DNA of 64,000 bases. It comes from Thermoanaerobacterium xylanolyticum LX-11. Its GTDB lineage: Bacteria; Bacillota; Thermoanaerobacteria; Thermoanaerobacterales; Thermoanaerobacteraceae. Under the pieces are notes generated by a model. That model was not told the DNA's origin and did no database searches. It saw only the letters and a list, made by a program, of their open reading frames with translations. Position numbers and translations under genes: made by a program. Of the stretch, positions 28,000 to 36,515 are shown piece after piece. The stretch is from positions 1,623,001 to 1,687,000 of the forward strand of contig NC_015555.1 in the NCBI RefSeq assembly GCF_000189775.2, given 5' to 3'. The stretch's first letter is position 1; each line of letters starts with the position of its first letter.

Positions 28000-29155
28000 G
28001 CTTAATGTATATTTTATTTGATGATGAATCTACAGTGATATTTAACCCATATAAACTTCTCAAATCTTTTTGATTTATGTACGATTTGCTTTCGTATATT
28101 TTGTATTTAATACTTTTGCCATCTACAATAACTCCCTTTTGCGGATCCCATTCCACCGTATGTCCTGCCGCAATAAAAAATTCTTTGATTGGAATGTAAA
28201 TATCTCTATTTTGATAATCTGCGTAATTAGTGGTAGACAAAAACTTGCCATCATAGTAAATTATATTTCCAATCATTTTAATCGTATTTGTATCATCGTC
28301 TACAATAAACTTTAAACCTGTCAAATTTGCTATATCATCAATGTTTACGTAGTTTGCATTGTCTACTGAAACTGATTTTAAATCCTTAATTTTCTCGTCA
28401 TCAATGTTTAAATAACCTTTTAGATCACCAACCCACATATAAAATTGGCCATCCTGAGATCTGTACACATTGCTGCTGACAAGTTCATTGTTTCTGATAA
28501 CCTTATATCCTTCCGAAAATACCAACGGATCTTTCACATTTACGTATTTGTACAATTTTCTAAATGTATCATCGCTTACTTTTATGCCGTAATTTTGCAG
28601 CTCACTTTCAATGTGCTGCCTTGTATTCAAGCCTTTTTTGTAGAAATCCGGATACACGAATAATGCCATGCCGCCAGTCGGAGAAGTCTTTGGAAAAATC
28701 GTTTGGTATACCACATTCACAATGTCGCCGTAACTTACCATATCAAAAAGTTCTTCGACATCCGCTTCGTACATCCTTATGCATCCCGACGACGCCAAAG
28801 TGCCTATGGATGATGGCATGTTATTCCCATGTATTCCATAATCGCTGTAAAACCCCATCCATCTATATCCCAAAGGATTATCAGGTCCTGATGGTACAAC
28901 TTCGCCATTCCACGGCGATACCCATTTAGGATTTACTTGCTTATTTATGATCCTGTATGTTCCCAATGGGGATGTAGAAATGATCTTGCCAACTGCTATC
29001 GGATAAAGTTTTGACATATTTTGCGAGACAAAATATATTGTCCTTGACGGTATATTGACTGTCATGGTATTTGTAAAACCGTAAGATGGTGTCGCATTAA
29101 ACGCTAAAATAATAAAAATCGCAAATACCACGATAAATCTGTTTTTTGCTTGCAA
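27992..29155 (-). CDS. Exported L,D-transpeptidase with copper-amine-oxidase-type domain
   Basis: About 387 residues. Signal peptide (about 1-28), then a YkuD L,D-transpeptidase domain with HGNNMPSSIGTLASSGCIRMY (split here: His and catalytic Cys near residue 124). The C-terminal part has two stalk-like repeats of the Cu-amine-oxidase N-terminal domain type (YVNIDDIANLTGLKFIVD and IYIPIKEFFIAAGH). It makes 3-3 peptidoglycan cross-links or anchors proteins. The start is a TTG six bases after AGAGGTG; a GTG nine bases upstream overlaps that site. A long inverted repeat ends exactly at the ribosome site. Confidence 0.88.
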   Translation of the reverse strand: MQAKNRFIVVFAIFIILAFNATPSYGFTNTMTVNIPSRTIYFVSQNMSKLYPIAVGKIISTSPLGTYRIINKQVNPKWVSPWNGEVVPSGPDNPLGYRWMGFYSDYGIHGNNMPSSIGTLASSGCIRMYEADVEELFDMVSYGDIVNVVYQTIFPKTSPTGGMALFVYPDFYKKGLNTRQHIESELQNYGIKVSDDTFRKLYKYVNVKDPLVFSEGYKVIRNNELVSSNVYRSQDGQFYMWVGDLKGYLNIDDEKIKDLKSVSVDNANYVNIDDIANLTGLKFIVDDDTNTIKMIGNIIYYDGKFLSTTNYADYQNRDIYIPIKEFFIAAGHTVEWDPQKGVIVDGKSIKYKIYESKSYINQKDLRSLYGLNITVDSSSNKIYIKRD

Positions 29156-29167
29156 CGCTTGCACCTC

Positions 29168-29247
29168 TTTTCACAAATTTTATCGATCTAAAGCGCAGGC
29201 CTTTAAAGACGCGCTTAATACTTTATCTATGATAAAATTTGTGAAAA
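29168..29247. repeat. 17-bp perfect inverted repeat upstream of L,D-transpeptidase
   Basis: TTTTCACAAATTTTATC (29168-29184) and its exact complement (29231-29247) flank 46 bases that contain a second small stem AAGCGC / GCGCTT. The element fills the space between two minus-strand genes, and its proximal arm touches the AGAGGTG ribosome site of the transpeptidase gene. Confidence 0.75.
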
Positions 29248-29253
29248 TATGAA

Positions 29254-29766
29254 TCACATTTTTTTGTTTATTTCTTCTTTTAATACTTTCAAATTTGGTG
29301 CTGAAAAGACAATATCATTTGCATATCTGTCAAATAGCAAAAAGTAATAGATTTTAATTGGTGATTTTAATTGTACTTCTAATAAACTTTTTTTCGAAAT
29401 GATCAAACTGCAAACATCGTTTTTTAAGTTAATACCTCTTTTATAATTAATTTTTTTCTCTATTTCATTTATTTCAGCAATGTTGTCGTATCTTATTCTG
29501 ACAAACCCCATGATGCCCAATGATATTACAAAATAATCTTCAAGTAAAATGACTTGAGAAATCCCAATAGAAAATAGTGCAACTGATAATGACATAGATA
29601 AGATTATGTAAAATATCCACCACAATACAGACAACTCCACATTGATACCTTTCATATTGACATCTACAAAAACGAAGATAAATAGCAAAGCTACACTTAA
29701 TAGAATAATCAATGTCATAAAATACAGCAATAATCTCTTTAATTTATCTAACATGTAATATTTCAT
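29254..29766 (-). CDS. Two-helix membrane protein with PH-like C-terminal domain, unknown function
   Basis: 170 residues, not recognised. Two hydrophobic segments (about 12-34 and 47-70) are followed by a soluble beta-rich region with EDYFVISLGIMGFVRIRYDNIAEI, which resembles bacterial PH-like domains downstream of a membrane pair. GGAGGG lies five bases before the ATG. It is divergent from the APC permease gene. Confidence 0.6.
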   Translation of the reverse strand: MKYYMLDKLKRLLLYFMTLIILLSVALLFIFVFVDVNMKGINVELSVLWWIFYIILSMSLSVALFSIGISQVILLEDYFVISLGIMGFVRIRYDNIAEINEIEKKINYKRGINLKNDVCSLIISKKSLLEVQLKSPIKIYYFLLFDRYANDIVFSAPNLKVLKEEINKKM

Positions 29767-29902
29767 GGTTTCCCTCCGCTATAATTTTTGATAAATGAAA
29801 TTTTACATCATGTATAACCAAAATTCAAGTTAATAAAACACATGATAATTACAAATAATAAAAAGTAAGTCATAGAATGAATTGTATAATGGAGGTATTG
29901 CT

Positions 29903-31252
29903 TTGGAAAAAGGAAATCTATCTGTTAACGAACTTGTATTAGTAGGAGTAGGTGGAATACTGGGAGCGGGATTCTTTTTGGCAAGCGGTATAGCAATACA
30001 TACGGCGGGGCCAATAGTCCTTTTGGATTACGTCATTTCAGCATTTATAATGTCTGAAGTCTTTTGCGCCCTTTCAGAAATGATCGTCGCAAACCCTGTT
30101 GACGGCTCTTTCAGGGTATATGCTGAAGAAGCCTTAGGCGACATAGGCGGATTTTTAAGTGGATGGGTCTACTGGACAGCAGGTGTATTCATCATGTCCA
30201 GCGAAGTTACGGCATCAGCAATCTTTACTAAGTTTTGGTTCCCCAAAGTTCCACTGTGGATATTCGCACTAATTTATTCTATTATGGTAATCTGTGTAAA
30301 CGCATTAGGCACAAAAAACTTTGGTACTGTAGAATCTTGGTTTTCAACCATCAAAGTATCTGCTTTATTTATAATAACTGTCATCGGTATATTTGCACTT
30401 TTTGGAACATTTGGCAATAAAGGCGAGATTGGTTTTAAAAATTACTACATTCATGGAGGCTTTTCTCCAAATGGCATTAAAGGTTTTTTAGGTGCGATGC
30501 TTATGTCTTTAATACCGTTTGGTGGCATAGAGGTCACCGCTATGACAGCATCAAAGACAAAAAAACCGAAAAAATATGTACCTATAGCGAGAAGGTATAT
30601 TGTACTGTTTCTATCAATATTGTATTTATCATCTATCGCCGTACTTTTAGGGGTAATTCCATGGTATGAAGTATCAACAAAGGAAAGTCCTTTTATCAAG
30701 CTACTTTCATTTACAAAGATACCATATATTGATTCAATAATGAATTTCATCATACTTACAGCAGCGCTGACCACCATGAATGGCGCTATGTACGGAGTAA
30801 CGCAAGTCATGTATTCTTTAGGAAAGGGAAGATTTGCGCCAACTTTTTTAAGCAAGCTAAGCAAAAGAGATGTGCCTATATACGCCCTCTTAATAAGCAG
30901 CTTCGGACTTCTTGTTGCTGTAGTGCTTTCATACATTCTTCCTAAAGATGTTTACGAATATATAACAAGTGCTACAGGTTTCATCCAATTTTTCAACTGG
31001 ATCATCATCTTGTACACTTTCATCAGATATAGGCCGATGCTTAAAAAAAAGAACCCGGATTACTTCGAATGTCAAAAGCACGGGTTTCCTTTAAGGCCAT
31101 GGTTTACGATAATTTTGCTAACAGCCGTCCTCCTATCGACACTAATCGTCCCGAAACAAGCAATAGGTTTTTTCGGCGGACTCATACTGCTTATTGCCAT
31201 ATTTACCTTTTACTTAATAGCAAAAAAGCTGAATTTATTTGATAAATGGTAA
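29903..31252 (+). CDS. APC-family amino acid permease
   Basis: 449 residues and about twelve membrane segments. The N-terminal GVGGILGAGFFLASGIAIHTAGP contains the glycine-rich unwound TM1 of APC transporters; conserved features continue with FGGIEVTAMTASKTK-like TM6. The start is a TTG seven bases after GGAGG; an upstream TTG frame has no site. Substrate is unknown, probably an amino acid. Confidence 0.88.
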   Translation: MEKGNLSVNELVLVGVGGILGAGFFLASGIAIHTAGPIVLLDYVISAFIMSEVFCALSEMIVANPVDGSFRVYAEEALGDIGGFLSGWVYWTAGVFIMSSEVTASAIFTKFWFPKVPLWIFALIYSIMVICVNALGTKNFGTVESWFSTIKVSALFIITVIGIFALFGTFGNKGEIGFKNYYIHGGFSPNGIKGFLGAMLMSLIPFGGIEVTAMTASKTKKPKKYVPIARRYIVLFLSILYLSSIAVLLGVIPWYEVSTKESPFIKLLSFTKIPYIDSIMNFIILTAALTTMNGAMYGVTQVMYSLGKGRFAPTFLSKLSKRDVPIYALLISSFGLLVAVVLSYILPKDVYEYITSATGFIQFFNWIIILYTFIRYRPMLKKKNPDYFECQKHGFPLRPWFTIILLTAVLLSTLIVPKQAIGFFGGLILLIAIFTFYLIAKKLNLFDKW

Positions 31253-31281
31253 AAATATCGGAAAACCCGATACTTTTACCA
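31247..31281. terminator. Bidirectional terminator between permease and PspC genes
   Basis: TGGTAAAAATATCGG / CCGATACTTTTACCA near-perfect stem with a 4-base loop between convergent genes. Confidence 0.75.
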
Positions 31282-31692
31282 TTACTTTTTAAATATGAAT
31301 AAAAGTCCAAACGCTATTAGGATAACCGGCCAAAAAATCTTTAAATCAAACCATGGTATGAATATCCTAATGAGAAGAAATAGACCTAAAGCAATTAAAA
31401 TCCATCCAAATATTTCACTGCTTTTCCTTCCTGAAGAAACTTTTGGCCTTTCAGGTTCTTTGTCGACATTGACATTTCCAACATGATAATCATCGTCTTT
31501 TGGCTGATATGGATTTTCTGGAACAACGATCCAAGCAATTATATAAAGTAAAACGCCAGAACCTCCCACTAATGCAATCAAAGCCCAAATAAGCCTCACT
31601 ATCGTCACATCTATATCGAAATACTCTGCTATGCCTCCACATACGCCTCCTAAAATGACCTGATTTCTTGAGCGGTACAATCTCTTATCCAT
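31282..31692 (-). CDS. PspC-domain envelope-stress protein
   Basis: 136 residues. The N-terminal PspC domain (LYRSRNQVILGGVCGGIAEY and a membrane helix at about 32-55) is followed by a hydrophilic linker and two more hydrophobic segments near the C terminus (LiaF/TM-type GWILIALGLFLLIRIF). The family is linked to envelope stress sensing. GGAGG lies seven bases before the ATG. Confidence 0.88.
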   Translation of the reverse strand: MDKRLYRSRNQVILGGVCGGIAEYFDIDVTIVRLIWALIALVGGSGVLLYIIAWIVVPENPYQPKDDDYHVGNVNVDKEPERPKVSSGRKSSEIFGWILIALGLFLLIRIFIPWFDLKIFWPVILIAFGLLFIFKK

Positions 31693-31933
31693 ATTGAGAC
31701 CTCCTTCAATATCTTAAATCAATTTACTTTATTTCCAATATAACTAAAAACATCGCACCCCCTCTTTGCTGCATTTAGCGATTTATCAATCATTGCTTAA
31801 TTAGATATAAACACTTACTATAAATTATACTCAATACAAGGTATTTTTGGAAGCAAAATTTTGCGGAGCGTCGTAAATCACAAAGGATATATAATGGCGT
31901 ATTATAAAATATAATATTTTAGGAGGTATCGTT

Positions 31934-32857
31934 ATGGATAACAAATGGTATTTTGATATAGCACCAGGTGCTATAGATGATCTAAGAGAACACACTTCTC
32001 AAATAACGACGCTTATACCTTTCTGGTACGGCGTTAAGCCAGACGGCACGCTGGCGGATATGTCGTCGCAAGACGTCAAAAGCATAGCATCTCAGAATAA
32101 TTTACCTATCTTTCCTATTGTACACAATTATTCTGATCCGAAAAAATCACAGCTTATACATGATTTAATATCCAATACATCTTTAAGAAGCATATTAGTA
32201 AACAGCATAGTAAACATGGCATTATCAAATAACTATCCAGGAATAAATATCGATTTTGAGTTTGTGCCACCAGAAGACAGAAGCAATCTTAACGCATTTA
32301 TGGAAGAACTTTATTATTCGCTAAAAAACGCCAATAAGATTGTCACGATTTCATTGCCGGCAGAAACAGAAGACAACCCAAGACATCCTTTCTCAGGCGC
32401 ATTTCAATACACTGTCTTAAGTCAATTTACAGATCAAGCATACGTATTAGCATACGACGAACACTTCTCGAAGCCCGGTCCCATTGCATCAATTGGATTT
32501 GTTCGCAGTGTATTAGATTACGCCACAAAGTCCATTGAGCCGAAAAAAATTTGGCTTGGCATGGCAGTTTACGGCTATGACTGGGCAGAAGGCTCAAACT
32601 ACCCAAGGACATTATCTTACTTTCAAGCCATAGAGACAGCCAAAAATCTCGGCGTCAAAATCGAATACGACGAGACCGCGCAAGAATCCACGTACACTTA
32701 TACAGTGGACTCCGTAAAACACACCGTATGGTTTGAAGATGCCAGAAGTTTTCAAGCAAAACTGCCATTAGTATCTCAATACGGTATATCAGGCATAGCT
32801 GTTTGGAGGCTGGGTCAAGAAGATCCTGACATTTGGAACATTTTAAATAGAATTTGA
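31934..32857 (+). CDS. Glycoside hydrolase family 18 (YaaH/SleL-like)
   Basis: 307 residues. TIM-barrel GH18 with the catalytic strand reading GINIDFEF near residue 105 (final Glu is the acid/base) and AYDEHFS and GMAVYGYDW motifs typical of spore-associated N-acetylglucosaminidases. No LysM domains and no signal peptide, so it is a catalytic domain only. A GGAGG site precedes the ATG. A function in spore cortex lysis or wall turnover is inferred from the subfamily. Confidence 0.87.
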   Translation: MDNKWYFDIAPGAIDDLREHTSQITTLIPFWYGVKPDGTLADMSSQDVKSIASQNNLPIFPIVHNYSDPKKSQLIHDLISNTSLRSILVNSIVNMALSNNYPGINIDFEFVPPEDRSNLNAFMEELYYSLKNANKIVTISLPAETEDNPRHPFSGAFQYTVLSQFTDQAYVLAYDEHFSKPGPIASIGFVRSVLDYATKSIEPKKIWLGMAVYGYDWAEGSNYPRTLSYFQAIETAKNLGVKIEYDETAQESTYTYTVDSVKHTVWFEDARSFQAKLPLVSQYGISGIAVWRLGQEDPDIWNILNRI

Positions 32858-32937
32858 TGCATTTTATGGAACTTTTTTCACACATCATTCGTCTAATGAA
32901 TTGATGTAGAATACTAAAATAAAGAGGAGGTTTTCAG

Positions 32938-35088
32938 ATGAAAAGGCTCTTGGCTATTTTAATAACTGCCATGTTTATCTTAGCAGCAGCTATTCCTTCT
33001 GACGTGCTTGCCCAGACAAACAGCAAAATTGAGCTTAAGCAAGCTATTGAGATTGCGAAAGAAAAGTTAAATCTTCCGACAGATGGATACAGCTTTAGTT
33101 CCAACTACTATGAAGGCGATGGCAATAAGACATGGTATTTAACATGGACATCCAGCACAAACAGCACTATCACAGTAAACGTAAATGCTGATACAGGCGA
33201 GATAACAGGCTACAACTTTTATAAGCCTAACAGCGGTTCAAACAGCGTAATACCTAAATACTCAAGAGACGATGCCAAAAAAGTGGCAGTCGACTTTTTA
33301 AACAAGGTTATCCCAGAAAAGTTTAAAGAAACGAAAGAGCAGGAAAGCGACGATTACCTGGGTCTAAGCCCAAAAATCGCCTACAGCAACGCATATTCTT
33401 TCAATTTTGCACAAGTGGTAAATGGAATCACATTTGAAGGAAATCACATAACTATAGAAGTAAACAAAAACACTTTAGAAGTTCAGTCTTACTACTTGAC
33501 GTGGAATGACAATTACAACTTCCCTGATCCCAAATTAGCCATTTCAAAAGATAAAGCAATAGAAATATACAAAAGCAACAACAGCCTTAGATTGCAGTAC
33601 AATGTGGTCTACAAAGATGTTTATGGAAACAATGACCCAAAACCGCAGGCAATATTAGTTTACGCACTTGTAAACAACCAGCCTATTGATGCCATAAGCG
33701 GTACAGTCTTGCCTCAAAACTATTACGGACCCATGATTGGTGGCACTGGTGGAATGTCTACAAAATCGGCTAATTCGCAATCAGTTTTGTCCCCTGAAGA
33801 ACAAAAAGCTGTAGACGACATTTCAAAATACATCTCAAAAGACAAGGCTATTCAAATGGTAAAAGAAAAACTTCCATTTACAATAGGATCTCAGTACAAC
33901 CTTACATCTTCCAATCTTTTCAAAAATAGTTCAAATTATGACAGTGCAATTTGGGATTTTAGTTGGTCTTACTCTGATGGAAGCAATTACAATTATGTAT
34001 CGGCTTCAGTAGATGCTACAACAGGTGAACTAATGACATTTACAAGAAGCGACAGCAGTGAAAATAACATTCAAGGAAAAACGCCGAAGTACACGAAAGA
34101 ACAGCTAAAAAACATAGCTGAAGAATACTTAAGCAAAGTACAACCGGATAAATTCAACCAAATTGAATATCAAGACGTTCCAACATCTCCTTATGATAAT
34201 TCGCCGTATATGTCATTTAATTACGTATATATGGCAAATGGCATACAATGTCCTTTTGATTCCATATATATAGGCGTCAATAAGTACACTGGTGACATAG
34301 TATCATACAATTATAGCTGGATAAATGTAAATTTGCCAGACAGTAAAAACATAATAAGCCTTGACGACGCATACGACTCTTTGTTTAAAAATAGCGACTT
34401 GCAGCTTACTTACATCATCTACTACCCACCAGACAAAGTATACGATACGCCTCCACAAGATGTAAAACTTGTGTATCAAGTGAACAACTTCAATGGATTA
34501 ATAGATGCAAAGACAGGAGCTTATGTCGATTTCTCAGGAAACCCAATCGAAAAGGATAAAAGTACCCAATTTACAGATATAGCTGGAAATTGGGCAGAGA
34601 AAGACATACTACTTCTATTACAGTATGGCATAGTAGATGGAAAAGATGGCAAGTACATGCCAAATGACTATATACTGCAAAAAGATTTTATAAAGATGCT
34701 TGTAAAATCGCTTCAGCCAAACAACATAATAATACCTCTTAGCTCAAACGATGATGAAAACTACGATAATTACTACAACGTAGCAATTAACAACAAAATC
34801 ATCACAGAAAGCGAGAAAACACCTGATTCTAAAGTAACTCGACAAGATGCAGCAAAATTTATCGTTAGAAGCCTTGGATTAAAATATGTTGCCGACATAA
34901 ATGGCATCTACACATTAGATTTCTTAAAAGATGCCAATAGCATAGACAGTTCTTTAAAAGGATACGTGGCAATTGCCTATGGACTTAATTTAATGAAAGG
35001 CAACAATGGATACTTTAATCCAAACGGCGATCTCACAAGAGCTGAAACAGCATCAATATTAGTAAGATATTTGAGAATAGAAAAATAA
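32938..35088 (+). CDS. Exported YcdB/YcdC-repeat protein with S-layer homology domains
   Basis: 716 residues. Signal peptide (about 1-25, ending in DVLAQ), two PepSY-like YcdB/YcdC repeats (about 28-265 and 295-535; each with LTWTSS or FSWSYSDGS strands followed by VNADTGEI or VDATTGEL), then S-layer homology modules from about 545 (FTDIAGNWAEKDILLLLQYG) to the C terminus (GYFNPNGDLTRAETASILVR), the middle one degenerate. The protein is anchored to the S-layer/secondary wall polymer. The role of YcdB repeats is unknown, perhaps peptidase inhibition. GGAGG precedes the ATG. Confidence 0.88.
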   Translation: MKRLLAILITAMFILAAAIPSDVLAQTNSKIELKQAIEIAKEKLNLPTDGYSFSSNYYEGDGNKTWYLTWTSSTNSTITVNVNADTGEITGYNFYKPNSGSNSVIPKYSRDDAKKVAVDFLNKVIPEKFKETKEQESDDYLGLSPKIAYSNAYSFNFAQVVNGITFEGNHITIEVNKNTLEVQSYYLTWNDNYNFPDPKLAISKDKAIEIYKSNNSLRLQYNVVYKDVYGNNDPKPQAILVYALVNNQPIDAISGTVLPQNYYGPMIGGTGGMSTKSANSQSVLSPEEQKAVDDISKYISKDKAIQMVKEKLPFTIGSQYNLTSSNLFKNSSNYDSAIWDFSWSYSDGSNYNYVSASVDATTGELMTFTRSDSSENNIQGKTPKYTKEQLKNIAEEYLSKVQPDKFNQIEYQDVPTSPYDNSPYMSFNYVYMANGIQCPFDSIYIGVNKYTGDIVSYNYSWINVNLPDSKNIISLDDAYDSLFKNSDLQLTYIIYYPPDKVYDTPPQDVKLVYQVNNFNGLIDAKTGAYVDFSGNPIEKDKSTQFTDIAGNWAEKDILLLLQYGIVDGKDGKYMPNDYILQKDFIKMLVKSLQPNNIIIPLSSNDDENYDNYYNVAINNKIITESEKTPDSKVTRQDAAKFIVRSLGLKYVADINGIYTLDFLKDANSIDSSLKGYVAIAYGLNLMKGNNGYFNPNGDLTRAETASILVRYLRIEK

Positions 35089-35090
35089 CC

Positions 35091-35122
35091 ATAAAGGGCG
35101 CCTCAGATAAGCGCCCTTTATA
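35091..35122 (+). terminator. Terminator after the SLH-protein gene
   Basis: TAAAGGGCGC / GCGCCCTTTA 10-bp stem with a 9-base loop three bases after the stop codon. Confidence 0.8.
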
Positions 35123-35217
35123 CTTCATAAGTCTCATGGCATTTAACGTGACTATAAATACACTTGCTTCATGTACAAACATCCCAGATGCCAGAAATAC
35201 CTCTACTATCACAACAA

Positions 35218-35772
35218 TTATTGCTTTTTATATATTGCCCGTTCTCCACCGATTAACTTAGGCCGCGTCTTAGCAGCCACTATCGTAGCATCGCCTATTT
35301 TACTGTGCTTTAACCTAACTGGAACAACTACAGGCCTTAAGTGCATACCAATTAATACAAGTCCTATGTCAAGACCCGCATGTCCTAATCCCTTCAAGCT
35401 CTCCACCATAACTGGTCTTTCAAATACGCTGTAAGAATAAGTCTGCAATGAACCACCTGCATGTACCTGAGGGATCACAGATACTTCATCAAGATTGTAC
35501 TTTATCATAGCCTCTTCTTCCACAAGAAGGGCCCTATTTAAATGTTCGCATCCTTGTACAGCCAAATACAAATTTCTCTTCTTTACAGATTCCAATATCG
35601 GGTCCACAATCGCTTTCGCTATATCAAGGCTTCCTGACGTTCCAACTTTTCGACCTATGACCTCACTTGTGCTACCACCTAATACAAAAAGTCCTCCACT
35701 TCTTACATCGGCTATATCTAAAAGCTCTTCAATGACTTCCTTCGTCTCAATCTTTATTTCATTTATATCCAA
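35218..35772 (-). CDS. UPF0340/TIGR01440 family protein
   Basis: 184 residues. The family pattern LFVLGGSTSEVIGRKVGT near residue 33, QGCEHLNRALLVEEE and PQVHAGGSLQTYSY is clear. Function is unknown; it is widespread in Firmicutes (Bacillus YwlG). The start is the TTG after GGAGGTG; an upstream TTG overlaps the site. Confidence 0.87.
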   Translation of the reverse strand: MDINEIKIETKEVIEELLDIADVRSGGLFVLGGSTSEVIGRKVGTSGSLDIAKAIVDPILESVKKRNLYLAVQGCEHLNRALLVEEEAMIKYNLDEVSVIPQVHAGGSLQTYSYSVFERPVMVESLKGLGHAGLDIGLVLIGMHLRPVVVPVRLKHSKIGDATIVAAKTRPKLIGGERAIYKKQ

Positions 35773-35874
35773 GTAAAACACCTCCAACTCATATCATGTT
35801 TTAATTTATTGTATCACAGTATACTTCAAAATCATATAATATTGGCAGAAAAAGTTTAACGGGAGGTAAGATAA

Positions 35875-36471
35875 TTGAAAAGGTTGATACCTAAAAAGTA
35901 TAACTTGGTATTAAACGGCATATCACAAAAGACGTTGCAAGAGCATTATAAATTGTATGAAGGATATGTATCGAAGACAAATGAAATTTGGGAGAAATTA
36001 ACCACATCTGATAGAGAAAAAGCAAATGCAACATACAGTGAATATAGAGAGCTTAAGCTGGAAGAAACATATGCATTAGATGGCGTAAAACTGCACGAGC
36101 TTTACTTCGAAAACCTTGGTGGAACAGGTGGTCCTGCAACAGGAATAATTGCTTCTATGATAACATGCGATTTCGGTTCTTATGAAAACTGGCTTAACGA
36201 CTTTAAAGCATGTGCACTATCGTCAAGGGGCTGGACAGTTCTTTGCTTTGACCCAATTGACTTAAAGCTTCACAATTATTTGCAGGATCTTCACAATCAT
36301 GGCGTCATTTCAAGATCGACTCCACTTTTAATAATCGACACTTACGAACATGCATATTTCATAGATTATGGGACAGACAAAAAGGGATACATTGACGCTT
36401 TCATGAACAATGTCAAATGGGATGAAGTAAATAAACGTGTATACAATTGGATCGATACAAAGAAAATTTAG
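35875..36471 (+). CDS. Iron/manganese superoxide dismutase-like protein
   Basis: 198 residues from a TTG start eight bases after GGGAGG. Metal-ligand positions of the Fe/Mn-SOD fold are present: His24 (LQEHYKLYEGY), His near 75 (KLHELYFENLGG), and Asp and His in IDTYEHAYFIDY near 155-159. The sequence is otherwise divergent from housekeeping SODs (shortened N terminus; CALSSRGWTVLCFD in place of the usual GSGWAWL). It could detoxify superoxide in this anaerobe or have lost activity. Confidence 0.8.
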   Translation: MKRLIPKKYNLVLNGISQKTLQEHYKLYEGYVSKTNEIWEKLTTSDREKANATYSEYRELKLEETYALDGVKLHELYFENLGGTGGPATGIIASMITCDFGSYENWLNDFKACALSSRGWTVLCFDPIDLKLHNYLQDLHNHGVISRSTPLLIIDTYEHAYFIDYGTDKKGYIDAFMNNVKWDEVNKRVYNWIDTKKI

Positions 36472-36499
36472 CAGGATTCAAACTCCCAATCCTGCTAAA
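36467..36499. terminator. Bidirectional terminator between SOD-like and kinase genes
   Basis: TTTAGCAGGATT / AATCCTGCTAAA perfect 12-bp stem, 9-base loop. It overlaps the SOD-like stop codon and the shifted 3' end of the kinase gene. Confidence 0.75.
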
Positions 36500-36515
36500 T
36501 CTTGTTGAGGTAGTA

